This document shows, piece after piece, positions 38,639 to 46,102 of a stretch of DNA of 46,102 bases. This DNA comes from Cyanobacteriota bacterium (lineage in GTDB: Bacteria; Cyanobacteriota; Vampirovibrionia; LMEP-6097): positions 1-46,102 of the forward strand of contig JAQCFG010000009.1 in assembly GCA_027618255.1 (NCBI GenBank). Reading direction: 5' to 3'. The notes beneath the pieces were generated by a model. That model had not been told where the DNA came from, ran no database searches, and was given only the letters and a program-made list of their open reading frames with translations. The translations under genes were made by a program, and so were the position numbers. Each line of letters starts with the position of its first letter. The first letter of the stretch is position 1.

Positions 38639-38729
38639 TATAGTAAACCAATAAAGTTTTGCCACAGCAGCTGCGCCGAATCGGAGAGGAGCTTTGTAAA
38701 TGCGAGGAAATTTTTATTGGTTTACTATA
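38639..38729. repeat. 17-bp inverted repeat with an ~57-nt structured loop (rfbG-rfbH gap)
   Basis: TATAGTAAACCAATAAA (38639-38655) and TTTATTGGTTTACTATA (38713-38729) are perfect reverse complements. The loop is GC-richer and contains CAGCAGCTGCG. The layout (perfect arms, structured interior) is like the other elements, but the loop does not match families A or B. Confidence 0.85.
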
Positions 38730-38789
38730 CGCTATTGCAAGGCAATCAAAATAAGAAGCTTAGTTTCTAACTGGGAATAATGAATCTAG

Positions 38790-40160
38790 ATGTCATTGCT
38801 TGACTCATTTTTACGCGCGATTATTAAAGCTCTCACGAGCTTATATTTTTATTTGGTTTATAAACCACAATCTCGTAACAAAAACTACACTCCGGTATCA
38901 GGCAAAGTATTAGGTAATCAAGAACTCTCTAATATGATCGATGCCTCACTTGATATGTGGCTGACAACTGGTCGCTTCAATGACGCTTTTGAAAAAAAAT
39001 TAGCAAACTATCTTGGACTGCGTTATGCACTGACTACCAACTCTGGCTCTTCTGCTAATTTACTTGCAATAAGCGCGCTCACTTCCCCCAAACTCGGTGA
39101 CAGAGCACTGCAGCCAGGTGATGAAGTAATTACAGTAGCTGCTGGTTTTCCTACCACTGTCAATCCAATTATTCAAAACAATCTAGTGCCTGTCTTTATT
39201 GATGTAGAACTTGGCACTAACAATATTGATCATAGTCAAATAGAAGCAGCACTTAGTCCCAAAACCAAAGCAATTTTTGTGGCACATACTTTAGGTAATG
39301 TTTATGAGCTAGAAAAAATCCAAGCACTCTGCAAGAAACACAATCTTTGGTTAGTGGAAGACAACTGTGACGCACTTGGCTCCAAGTATCTAGGGCAATA
39401 CACAGGTAGCTTTGGTGATATCTCAACACTTAGCTTCTATCCTGCTCATCATATAACGATGGGAGAAGGCGGCGCAGTGCTCACAAACGATCCGCTCTTA
39501 AATAAAATCATCATGTCTTATAGAGATTGGGGACGTGATTGCTGGTGCCCGCCTGGCAAAGACAATACTTGCAATAATCGTTTTGGTTTTCAAATGGGCG
39601 CACTACCAAAAGGCTATGATCATAAATATATCTATTCTCATATTGGTTACAATCTGAAGATCACTGACTGGCAAGCAGCTTGCGGGCTAGCTCAGCTCGA
39701 CAAGCTAGACGAGTTTGTACAAGCAAGAATTGATAACTTTGACTATCTTCACAATGGTCTCAAGGATCTCGAAGAATACTTGATACTTCCTTACGCTGTA
39801 GAGAACGCAAACCCAAGTTGGTTTGGTTTTCCAATTACCGTAAAAGACTCAGCGCCTTTTAATAAAATAGAGCTTACTAAATACCTTGAAGAAAAACGCA
39901 TCGGCACTAGGCAAGTTTTTGCAGGCAACATTTTAAGACAACCAGCCTACCGCACGACTAATTTCAAACTAAGAATTAGAGACTCTCAATTACTTGAAAG
40001 CAAAGATCTTCAAGAAGAGCATTATGCACTTTTGCCAAACTCTGACGTTGTAATGAAACAATGTTTTTGGATTGGTACTTGGCCAGGGCTTAACAAAAAA
40101 GATCTAGATCATATGATCAAGAGTATTCATGATTTTACTGCCGAAAATACTTCGAAGTGA
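38790..40160 (+). CDS. rfbH: CDP-6-deoxy-L-threo-D-glycero-4-hexulose-3-dehydrase (E1)
   Basis: A 456-aa PMP/[2Fe-2S] enzyme that removes the C3 hydroxyl in 3,6-dideoxyhexose synthesis. It belongs to the DegT fold but has His in place of the Schiff-base Lys: 'LSFYPAHHITMGEGGAVLTND' (His at about 220/221), the hallmark of E1. The Fe-S cysteines appear in 'RDWGRDCWCPPGKDNTC'. N-terminal residues 1-30 (LLDSFLRAIIKALTSLYFYLVYK) are hydrophobic. No E3 reductase gene is visible, so the reducing partner is elsewhere. AATAAT lies 8 nt before the ATG, as in other leaderless genes here. Confidence 0.93.
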   Translation: MSLLDSFLRAIIKALTSLYFYLVYKPQSRNKNYTPVSGKVLGNQELSNMIDASLDMWLTTGRFNDAFEKKLANYLGLRYALTTNSGSSANLLAISALTSPKLGDRALQPGDEVITVAAGFPTTVNPIIQNNLVPVFIDVELGTNNIDHSQIEAALSPKTKAIFVAHTLGNVYELEKIQALCKKHNLWLVEDNCDALGSKYLGQYTGSFGDISTLSFYPAHHITMGEGGAVLTNDPLLNKIIMSYRDWGRDCWCPPGKDNTCNNRFGFQMGALPKGYDHKYIYSHIGYNLKITDWQAACGLAQLDKLDEFVQARIDNFDYLHNGLKDLEEYLILPYAVENANPSWFGFPITVKDSAPFNKIELTKYLEEKRIGTRQVFAGNILRQPAYRTTNFKLRIRDSQLLESKDLQEEHYALLPNSDVVMKQCFWIGTWPGLNKKDLDHMIKSIHDFTAENTSK

Positions 40161-40190
40161 TTCTTTATTGACATTAGATTATACGCGAGT

Positions 40191-40433
40191 CTTAAGAAGC
40201 TTATGCACAAAACAATTTATCCGAGAAAATGCCTGGAGGCGTTTTATAGCTTGAAAGTAAATTCTGCGTTGCGTGGCAGAATTTACTTTCAAAAAATGTG
40301 ACCAAGTCTTGTGTGAAACGTCGCCGAAGCCATTTTTCGGGAAATTCGTTTTGTGATAAGCTTCAAGCTAAAAATCTGAAGCAGCCGTCTTAGATTTTCA
40401 AAACGAATTTTGTCAAAATCTTTGACTAGTCTA
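40191..40433. repeat. Large multi-stem inverted-repeat structure between rfbH and the 40513 gene
   Basis: Outer arms: AAGAAGCTTATgCACAAAAC near 40195-40214 with GTTTTGTGATAAGCTTC near 40348-40364, continuing CCGAgAAAATG/CATTTTTCGG. Inside is a perfect 16-bp hairpin TTGAAAGTAAATTCTG (40251-40266) with CAGAATTTACTTTCAA (40277-40292). Further 3' lies AAAATCT/AGATTTT. It fills most of the 352-bp gap, and I see no gene there. The nested cloverleaf-like form resembles families A and B, but the sequence does not match. Confidence 0.8.
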
Positions 40434-40512
40434 AAGTAAAATTACACTCCCCACTGCACTCGAATCCTACGAAACTTCTAATCAAGGCTGGCAGAGATAA
40501 GGATTATCTTAA

Positions 40513-42363
40513 ATGATTCAATCGAATAGACCAGTAAGATTCGGGAATAATGTAATTATGGATCAAAGTATCCATATAACTACTATGGAAAAAACCAAAC
40601 TCGGGCTTAGCCAAGATCTGATTCTTACAGCAGGTCCTCATATTGATTATAGAGAAGTCAATTATGCTGCTGACGCAGCGCTTAATGGCTGGAATCATCA
40701 CCATAGTGATTACCTGCGTGATTTTGAAAATCTCTTTAAAAAATATATTGGGGTTGATCATGGTTTTGCAACTTCAAGCTGCACTGGAGCTTTGCATCTT
40801 GCTTTACTTGCTAAAGGAATTGGACCCGGTGATGAAGTACTAGTCCCTGAAACTAGCTGGATTGCAACAGCTGCAGCAGTTGTTTATACCGGAGCGACTC
40901 CAGTCTTTTGTGATATTGAGGCAGATAGCTGGGTGATGGATTCAAGTAAATTAGAAAAACATATCACAGCTAGAACTAAAGCAATAATTCCAGTACATCT
41001 TTATGGTCAACCTGTGGTGATGGAACCGATTTGGGACTTAGCTGCAAAACACAATCTTTTTATTTTGGAAGACGGGGCGCCATCAATTGGCACTATCTAC
41101 AAAGGCAAAAAAACCGGCAATCTCGGTCATGCAGCGGCTTTTAGCTTCCAAGGAGCTAAAGCAGTGGTGACTGGTGAAGGTGGTTTCTTGGTCACTAACG
41201 ATGAGGAACTTAAAAAACAAGCCTGGTTTATTAATGATCATGGTAGAGATCCAAACAAAGCACTATACAATCTTGCAATTGGTTACAAATACAAGATGTC
41301 TAATGTGCAAGCAGCAATTGGACTTGCACAAATGCAAAAGGTTGAAGAAATCGTTGCTCAAAAACGTCAGATTTTTGCTTGGTATCAAGAAAGACTTGGT
41401 GATATTGATGAGCTTAGTCTCAACATAGAAAGACCAGAGACTAGAAATATCTACTGGATGAGTTCGATCGTTTTAGGTCAGCAAATTAAATTCTCGCGTG
41501 ATGAATTTATGCTCAAGCTTAAAGAACGCATGATCGATAGCCGGCCAATGTTCTATCCAATGAGCTCTTTCCCGATGTTCAACAAAGCTGAAAACCCTGT
41601 TGCCTACTCAGTTCCAATGCGCGGTATCAATTTACCAAGCGGGCACGCTAGGACGGAAGAAGAAATAGATTATGTCTGTGCTCATATACGTGACCTACTG
41701 GGGTCAGGAATTGGTAAATGCGCTAATATCCAGCCTCATGGCTACCTAGCGTTTAAAAAACAAACTGAAACCAAAATAGCCAACTGGAAAAAAGATCCTG
41801 GTTTAGAAATCGAAATTCCTCAGGGTTATCTAAGTCCAGTTACAACTGAATCACTAAATAATCAAGCAGATATTAAACTACTAGCTAAGTGGCGCGAAGC
41901 TGCCCAGGATGCCTTCCCAGCTCAGTTCAAAGTAACTGAAGATGGTACCAAGCGCTGGCTTGAGAACGGCGTTCTCAAGACCACCGACAGGGTGCTGTTT
42001 TGGGTGCATAACAAACAAGGTCAAAGAATTGGTCATGTCGGGCTATTTAGATTTGACTTAAGTCAAAAATTTTGCGAATTAGATAATATAGTTAGAGGTG
42101 AAAGCGGCTCACCAGGTATTATGCAAGAAGCCTGCCAAGCATTAATCGATCTTTGTAAAGAAGAACTTGAGCTTAAAGATATTTATCTAAGAGTTTTTTC
42201 AAATAACCCTAAAGCTCTTAAGCTCTATGAAAATCTAGGGATGAGAGAGATTCAAAGATCAGCCTTGCGCAAGATCGAAGAAGATGGTGCTATTAAATGG
42301 ATCGAAGTGATTAAATCTCCTTATGAAACTATCGAAAGGTATTTTATAACTTACAAGCTATAA
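40513..42363 (+). CDS. Fusion of DegT/DnrJ/EryC1 sugar aminotransferase and GNAT acetyltransferase
   Basis: A 616-aa two-domain protein. Residues ~1-400: PLP-dependent sugar aminotransferase with 'FATSSCTGALHLALLAKGIGPGDEVLVPETSWIATAAA', 'GQPVVMEPIWDLA...FILEDGAPSIGTIY' and the Schiff-base Lys at 216 in 'AAFSFQGAKAVVTGEGG' (so a true aminotransferase, unlike RfbH). Residues ~440-600: GNAT fold with 'GHVGLFRFDL', 'ELDNIVRGESGSPGIMQEACQ' and 'LRVFSNNPKALKLYENLGMRE' (acetyl-CoA loop). Together they could convert a 4-keto nucleotide sugar to an N-acylated 4-amino sugar in one polypeptide, as PseC plus PseH do separately. The real start may be the Met at residue 25. Confidence 0.85.
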   Translation: MIQSNRPVRFGNNVIMDQSIHITTMEKTKLGLSQDLILTAGPHIDYREVNYAADAALNGWNHHHSDYLRDFENLFKKYIGVDHGFATSSCTGALHLALLAKGIGPGDEVLVPETSWIATAAAVVYTGATPVFCDIEADSWVMDSSKLEKHITARTKAIIPVHLYGQPVVMEPIWDLAAKHNLFILEDGAPSIGTIYKGKKTGNLGHAAAFSFQGAKAVVTGEGGFLVTNDEELKKQAWFINDHGRDPNKALYNLAIGYKYKMSNVQAAIGLAQMQKVEEIVAQKRQIFAWYQERLGDIDELSLNIERPETRNIYWMSSIVLGQQIKFSRDEFMLKLKERMIDSRPMFYPMSSFPMFNKAENPVAYSVPMRGINLPSGHARTEEEIDYVCAHIRDLLGSGIGKCANIQPHGYLAFKKQTETKIANWKKDPGLEIEIPQGYLSPVTTESLNNQADIKLLAKWREAAQDAFPAQFKVTEDGTKRWLENGVLKTTDRVLFWVHNKQGQRIGHVGLFRFDLSQKFCELDNIVRGESGSPGIMQEACQALIDLCKEELELKDIYLRVFSNNPKALKLYENLGMREIQRSALRKIEEDGAIKWIEVIKSPYETIERYFITYKL

Positions 42364-42407
42364 GTTAAGGAGATTGTTACCCTCCTTCAAAGGCTTGCAA
42401 TAACGTC

Positions 42408-43193
42408 ATGGAAGACATAAAAACAATCAAAGAAATTCGCAAATCAATTGTCAAAATGGTCCACAACGCTGGCGTCTCGCATATCGGTGCAGCCTTCTCA
42501 ATGATTGAGATTCTCTATACTCTCTATTTCAAAACAATGAACATAGATCCGAGTAATCCTCAAGATCCAAATAGAGATATTTTTGTACTGAGTAAGGGGC
42601 ATGGTAGTGCTGGTCTCTACGCCACACTCGCGCACCGAGGCTATTTCCCAATTGATGACTTGATGACTTATTGTATTAATGATGGCAAATTGCCTGGACA
42701 CTTAGATAGAGAAAGCTGTCCGGGGGTAGAAGTCTCGGCAGGTTCGCTTGGGCATGGTTTTCCTGTTGCTCTCGGTCTTGCCTTAGCTCGCAAGAATAGC
42801 AAGCAGCGTGTGTTCTGTATCATCGGTGACGGTGAATGCAACGAAGGTAGCGTGTGGGAATCAGCAATGCTCGCACCAAGTCTTGGTTTAAACAACTTTA
42901 CACTAATAATTGATTTTAATAAAATACAATCCTTTGGTAGAACCAATGATATTATTGACCAAACTAATCTAGCAGAGCGCTGGGCAAGTTTTGGCTGGGA
43001 CACAGTAGAAATTGATGGACATAATTTAAAAGAGATTGAGGCTGCACTGATAAAACCAAGTTCAAGGCCAAAAGCGATAATTGCTCATACCGTAAAAGGC
43101 AAAGGAGTAAGTTTTATGGAAGATCAATTGCTTTGGCATTATAAGTCGCCAGATGACACGCAGCTAGAACAAGCGCTGGAGGAACTGAAATGA
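42408..43193 (+). CDS. Second transketolase N-terminal subunit, in the sugar cluster
   Basis: A 261-aa TPP-binding subunit: 'KMVHNAGVSHIGAAFS', 'FVLSKGHGSAGLYATL', 'GHLDRESCPGVEVSAGSLGHGF' and a canonical TPP/Mg motif 'GDGECNEGSVWESAMLAPSLGLNNFTLIIDFN'. It keeps GDG where the 7354 paralogue has SDG. It differs enough from the 7.3-kb pair to have its own role. Context: directly after the aminotransferase-acetyltransferase fusion and before the C-terminal subunit, separated by a 103-bp gap filled with a palindromic repeat. Inferred role: two-carbon transfer to a nucleotide-linked keto sugar, or supply of a heptose/pentose precursor. Confidence 0.9.
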   Translation: MEDIKTIKEIRKSIVKMVHNAGVSHIGAAFSMIEILYTLYFKTMNIDPSNPQDPNRDIFVLSKGHGSAGLYATLAHRGYFPIDDLMTYCINDGKLPGHLDRESCPGVEVSAGSLGHGFPVALGLALARKNSKQRVFCIIGDGECNEGSVWESAMLAPSLGLNNFTLIIDFNKIQSFGRTNDIIDQTNLAERWASFGWDTVEIDGHNLKEIEAALIKPSSRPKAIIAHTVKGKGVSFMEDQLLWHYKSPDDTQLEQALEELK

Positions 43194-43198
43194 GATTT

Positions 43199-43284
43199 GT
43201 CATTGCGAGCAAAGCGAAGCAATCCAGACCAAATAGAAACCGAACTTCCTTCTGGATTGCTTCGCCCTTCGGGCTTGCAATGAC
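43199..43284. repeat. Palindromic GTCATTGCGAG...CTTGCAATGAC repeat
   Basis: Arms GTCATTGCGAGCAAAGCGAAGCAATCCAGA (in two pieces: GTCATTGCGAGCAAAGCGAA then GCAATCCAGA) and TCTGGATTGCTTCGCCC...GGGCTTGCAATGAC pair over 30 bp. This GC-rich interspersed palindrome type occurs in many unrelated bacteria. Its right end supplies GGAGG for the GTG start of the next gene. Confidence 0.9.
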
Positions 43285-43296
43285 GGAGGAACTTTC

Positions 43297-44196
43297 GTGA
43301 GAGCTACTTTCATTAATACTTTAATCGAACTTGCTCGCAAAGATGAGAAGATCTTCTTGATTACAGCAGACATGGGCTTTAATGTCATAGAACCTTTTGC
43401 CAAAGAGTTTCCAGACAGATTTATCAACACTGGAATCACAGAACAAGCAACCGTGAGCCTTGCTGCAGGGCTTGCTCTGTCTGGCTATAAGGTCTATGCC
43501 TATAGCATTACACCGTTTATCACCATGCGCTGCTACGAGCAAGTCAGGCTTGATGTTGCCTACATGAACACCAATGTCAAAATCATCGGCATTGGTGCTG
43601 GTTTTGAATATGGAGCAGCTGGTGCAACTCATCATGCAATTGAAGACATTGCATTAATGCGCTCACTACCCAATATGAAAGTAATTTGCCCAGGAGATAA
43701 TATAGAAGCTAAAGCAATTCTAGAACAAAGCGCCCAAGACCCTAGCCCAATGTATATAAGGATAGGAAGAAATAAAGAGCCTTTTTATCACAAAGAAAAT
43801 ACCAAAATCACCATTGGCAAAGCGGTTGTTTTAAACGAAGGAAAAGATCTAGCAATAATCACGACTAGCAATGCTCTAAGTATCGGCAAAAAACATCTTG
43901 AAGATATGCAAGCTCAAGGACAAAATCCATATCTAATCAGCATGCACACAGTTAAACCAATCGACAAAGAATTAATTCTCAAACTAATTCACGAAGGAGT
44001 GAAGATTTATAGTATTGAAGAAGGCAATATCATTGGTGGCCTGGGTTCTGCGATTGCTGAAATTATTGCTGACTCAGGCAAAGCATGTAAACTAAACCGA
44101 ATAGGAATCCCAGATGAATTCACTCACCATGTCGGCAGCCAGGATTATCATCGAAATAGATACAAACTAGATCAGATTGAGCATAACAAGTTTTAA
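43297..44196 (+). CDS. Second transketolase C-terminal subunit
   Basis: A 299-aa partner of the 42408 subunit: 'DEKIFLITADMGFNVIEPF', 'FINTGITEQATVSLAAGLALSG' (conserved Glu), 'KIIGIGAGFEYGAAGATHHAIEDI', and a C-terminal domain ending '...GIPDEFTHHVGSQDYH'. It starts at GTG with a GGAGGAAC Shine-Dalgarno formed at the end of a palindromic repeat, which may be an acquired ribosome site. Most of its core resembles both transketolase and DXS-like C-terminal domains, and with the N-terminal subunit it forms a complete TPP enzyme. Convergent with the OGT-like gene (4-bp overlap). Confidence 0.9.
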   Translation: MRATFINTLIELARKDEKIFLITADMGFNVIEPFAKEFPDRFINTGITEQATVSLAAGLALSGYKVYAYSITPFITMRCYEQVRLDVAYMNTNVKIIGIGAGFEYGAAGATHHAIEDIALMRSLPNMKVICPGDNIEAKAILEQSAQDPSPMYIRIGRNKEPFYHKENTKITIGKAVVLNEGKDLAIITTSNALSIGKKHLEDMQAQGQNPYLISMHTVKPIDKELILKLIHEGVKIYSIEEGNIIGGLGSAIAEIIADSGKACKLNRIGIPDEFTHHVGSQDYHRNRYKLDQIEHNKF

Positions 44197-45962
44197 AGAT
44201 TAAGCTTCGAATAAACTTCTTTTAAATTAAATTCAAAATCTCTAACAAAAGACTCTATATTAAGTGGTGATTTCTTAAGGGCTGCAGGTAAACTAGTTCG
44301 ATAAGCAGCAATCCTCTCGGTATTTTCAGCGAGTTCAACTGCCTTCTGAATAAACTGCTCTCTATTCTCAGCGATCAGTTCTTCATGTCCAATATTTTTC
44401 AAAATAGAAGCTCCCATTCTAGCAACCCAACGATCTCCTTCAATAGTTAAAACAGGAACTCCTGACATCAAAGCTTCAAGCGCTGAAGTTCCACCACCAA
44501 AAGGAAAAGTATCAAGCATACAATCCACTTTGTGAAAGTTTGACAGGTAATCAGCTCTTTCTAAGCTAGATTCTATAATAACCCTAGATCTCTTTATGCC
44601 AGCTTCTTCAAAAACCTTATAAAAATACTCTTTATTTGCATCCAAAGTTAAAGTCCTTGAATCCAGTTGTATCTTTGAATTTGGCACTGCTTTCATCACC
44701 TCAGCCCAAGTCTCTATAACCTCTTTAGATATTTTACGCACTGAATTCATTCCAGCAAAGCTAATATAGCCATTACTCAGGCATGGTGCTTGACTCTGAT
44801 CATCTGACACTGCATACAAATCTGCATGTGTAAATGACTTAAGGCGAATAATATTTTCGCTAAAATATTTCTCTTCTTCCTTCGGAATCAAGTAGTCATC
44901 TGCAATAATATGTTCGATCTCAGGAATAGCCAAAGTTCCAAAATAGCCATGGTGAGTGATTTGTATAGGAGCAGGTTTTAATTTAAAAACCCCGAGTCTT
45001 TCTCCTGATGTATGCCCGCTCATATCAAACAATATATCTATCTCTTCAGCAAAAATCTGATCAGCAAGCTGCTCATCCCCTAGCTCTTTTACAAAACTAA
45101 AACTATCTGCCAGCTCTTTCAATAGCTCAGTTTGCTCCTGCACCTTCTCTCCATTATAATAAAGATATATTTCAAAATCTTCCTTGTTAATTGACTTAAA
45201 CACACTAATCAAATAACTAGAAACCGGATGGTTACGAAAATCAGCCGAGACAAATCCCAGTCTTATTTTTGGTTTTATTTTCCTTTGTGAATGCTCATAG
45301 CTTGAATTTTTACCACTTAAAAACTTGGCATTATATTCTTCAGCCAGCTCCCTAAAATCAACCAAGCCTTTATTTGGATTATAATGCGATAAGAAAATCA
45401 AAACCGCGAGCAAATCCTTATGGGGAGTCATGTCATAAGCATGCTCACAATATTGATAAGCCATATCATAAACACCAAGCCGCTGGTAAGCTTGACTAAA
45501 AGCCTTATAAGTATCTAAGTCTGGTCCATTTATTTTCTCTGCTTCTACTAAATACTTGATGGCTAAAGACTCTTGTGTGTCACTCAATAAAATATTAGCG
45601 ATTCTCGTATATGCTTTCCAATAATCTATATCAAGATGAATAACTTGCTTATAAAGAGTCATCGCTTCTGCATAGCTTTTAATACTTTCAAAACAATAAG
45701 CCAAGCAATAACAAGCATGTGCATTAGCAGAGTCGCATGCAACAACTTTTTGTAAAACAGGGATAGCTTTCTGCCATTGTTTCAATTTTGCTAAAGTCTG
45801 ACCTAATAAATAGAGAGCTTGTTGATTAGAAGGTTCTTCTGCAACAATTTGCTCCAAGCTAGTAACAGCTTCAAGTAATTTATTCTGACTGAGTAAAGAG
45901 CATGCCTGTTGCAAAAGCTCATGTTGGGCTGATGACATAATAACAATATTCCCAACAGTCAT
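44193..45962 (-). CDS. TPR protein with SPINDLY/O-GlcNAc-transferase (GT41) domain
   Basis: A 589-aa protein. Residues ~10-195 hold about five TPR repeats ('QALYLLGQTLAKLKQWQKAIPVLQ', 'AHACYCLAYCFESIKSYAEAMTLYKQ'). After a linker comes the GT41 catalytic region: 'RLGFVSADFRNHPVSSYLISVF', 'DILFDMSGHTSGERLGVFKLKPAPIQITHHGYFGT', 'GYISFAGMNSVRKISKEVIETW', 'DCMLDTFPFGGGTSALEALMSGVPVLT' and 'GEL'-like end. Bacterial SPINDLY-type enzymes transfer GlcNAc or another sugar to Ser/Thr of proteins, e.g. flagellins. A protein or S-layer acceptor using sugars made by the adjacent cluster is an inference. Upstream Mets (MTVGNIVIMSSAQHE) make the start uncertain; MSSAQHE at 45938 is an alternative. Confidence 0.85.
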   Translation of the reverse strand: MTVGNIVIMSSAQHELLQQACSLLSQNKLLEAVTSLEQIVAEEPSNQQALYLLGQTLAKLKQWQKAIPVLQKVVACDSANAHACYCLAYCFESIKSYAEAMTLYKQVIHLDIDYWKAYTRIANILLSDTQESLAIKYLVEAEKINGPDLDTYKAFSQAYQRLGVYDMAYQYCEHAYDMTPHKDLLAVLIFLSHYNPNKGLVDFRELAEEYNAKFLSGKNSSYEHSQRKIKPKIRLGFVSADFRNHPVSSYLISVFKSINKEDFEIYLYYNGEKVQEQTELLKELADSFSFVKELGDEQLADQIFAEEIDILFDMSGHTSGERLGVFKLKPAPIQITHHGYFGTLAIPEIEHIIADDYLIPKEEEKYFSENIIRLKSFTHADLYAVSDDQSQAPCLSNGYISFAGMNSVRKISKEVIETWAEVMKAVPNSKIQLDSRTLTLDANKEYFYKVFEEAGIKRSRVIIESSLERADYLSNFHKVDCMLDTFPFGGGTSALEALMSGVPVLTIEGDRWVARMGASILKNIGHEELIAENREQFIQKAVELAENTERIAAYRTSLPAALKKSPLNIESFVRDFEFNLKEVYSKLNL

Positions 45963-45989
45963 GGCCTTGCACCACCAAAGATAAAGTCG

Positions 45990-46102
45990 TAGACCTGTTT
46001 CGAAACGAAGTTTCGAAGTACAGGTCGCCTGAAAAAAGGTAGCAACCGCAACGAATGTTGCGTGTTGCTTTTAGGATAATATTGACTTTCGAAACAAGTC
46101 TA
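45990..46102 (+). repeat. Family B structured repeat, copy B7 (ends at the window edge)
   Basis: TAGACCTG-TTTCGAAACgaaGTTTCGAAG-TACAGGTC stem I, then GCCT-A-tract-GGTAGCAACC, stem II GCAACgaatGTTGC, then AGGATAAT and GACTTTCGAAACAAGTCTA. The last 16 nt are the complement of the first 16 at 15 of 16 positions. Upstream of the OGT-like gene. Confidence 0.92.

Noticed and set aside
43199-43284. GTCATTGCGAG...GCAATGAC palindrome as a new element
   Set aside because: This type of interspersed palindrome is seen in many unrelated bacteria, so I do not count it as new; only its role as an SD donor is noted.
7241-46102. CRISPR array or integron attC array made by family B repeats
   Set aside because: Copies are far apart, in both orientations, with no spacer regularity and no cas or integrase gene in the window.

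Overview
The window is about 46 kb of AT-rich, gene-dense chromosome, mostly housekeeping genes, from what looks like a Gram-negative bacterium. Evidence for that: lipobox lipoproteins, meso-DAP synthesis (dapF), periplasmic-type thioredoxins with a VKOR, a PilB-type ATPase, and a CDP-3,6-dideoxyhexose surface-sugar cluster. No photosynthesis genes are seen. A non-photosynthetic relative of Cyanobacteria (Melainabacteria/Margulisbacteria-like) is possible, but this is a weak guess. No tRNA, rRNA, CRISPR array, transposase or integrase gene was recognised.

Layout. 1-2900 (minus): repetitive, exported, fibre-like surface proteins, two of them joined at an A8 homopolymer that separates their frames. 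3.1-6.6 kb (plus): adenosine deaminase, cysteine desulfurase, primary-type sigma factor. 6.7-12 kb: a small exported protein, a split transketolase, BioY, dUTPase, thioredoxin, a YaaR-like protein and ribosomal protein L25. 12-16 kb: UvrD-type helicase-nuclease and FtsQ. 16-24.8 kb: DapF, MnmC-type methyltransferase, trehalose phosphatase, PilB with a PilP-like partner, adenylate kinase, QueA and a glycosyltransferase. 25-28.9 kb: a block of unrecognised small or signal-less proteins full of repeats. 29-36.3 kb: trigger factor, a Trx/VKOR/Trx oxidative-folding set, Pgk, MurJ and FtsEX. 36.6-46 kb: a surface-sugar cluster (RfbF, RfbG, RfbH, an aminotransferase-acetyltransferase fusion, a second split transketolase) and a convergent TPR/O-GlcNAc-transferase-like protein.

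The most unusual content is between and inside the genes. Two unrelated families of roughly 110-130 bp structured repeats are scattered through the window. Family A (5 copies) has conserved loop sequences joined by stems whose sequence differs in every copy while complementarity is kept. Two copies lie in frame inside dapF and otsB, and a third ends one base before the ftsE start codon. The layout resembles Rickettsia palindromic elements, but I do not recognise the sequence. Family B (7 copies plus a mini-copy) has TAGAC/GTCTA ends, a conserved GTCGC-A-tract-GGT-GCAAC core, and three segments that change together, so the 5' arm can pair either locally or with the 3' end.

A second theme is translation. 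At least 15 genes have a clear (often extended, TGnTAnnnT) -10 box only 6-10 nt upstream of the start codon, implying widespread leaderless mRNAs. This was used to choose several starts. A third is a perfect 36-bp inverted repeat covering the start regions of the divergent queA and glycosyltransferase genes, which gives both transcripts the same 11-codon upstream reading frame.
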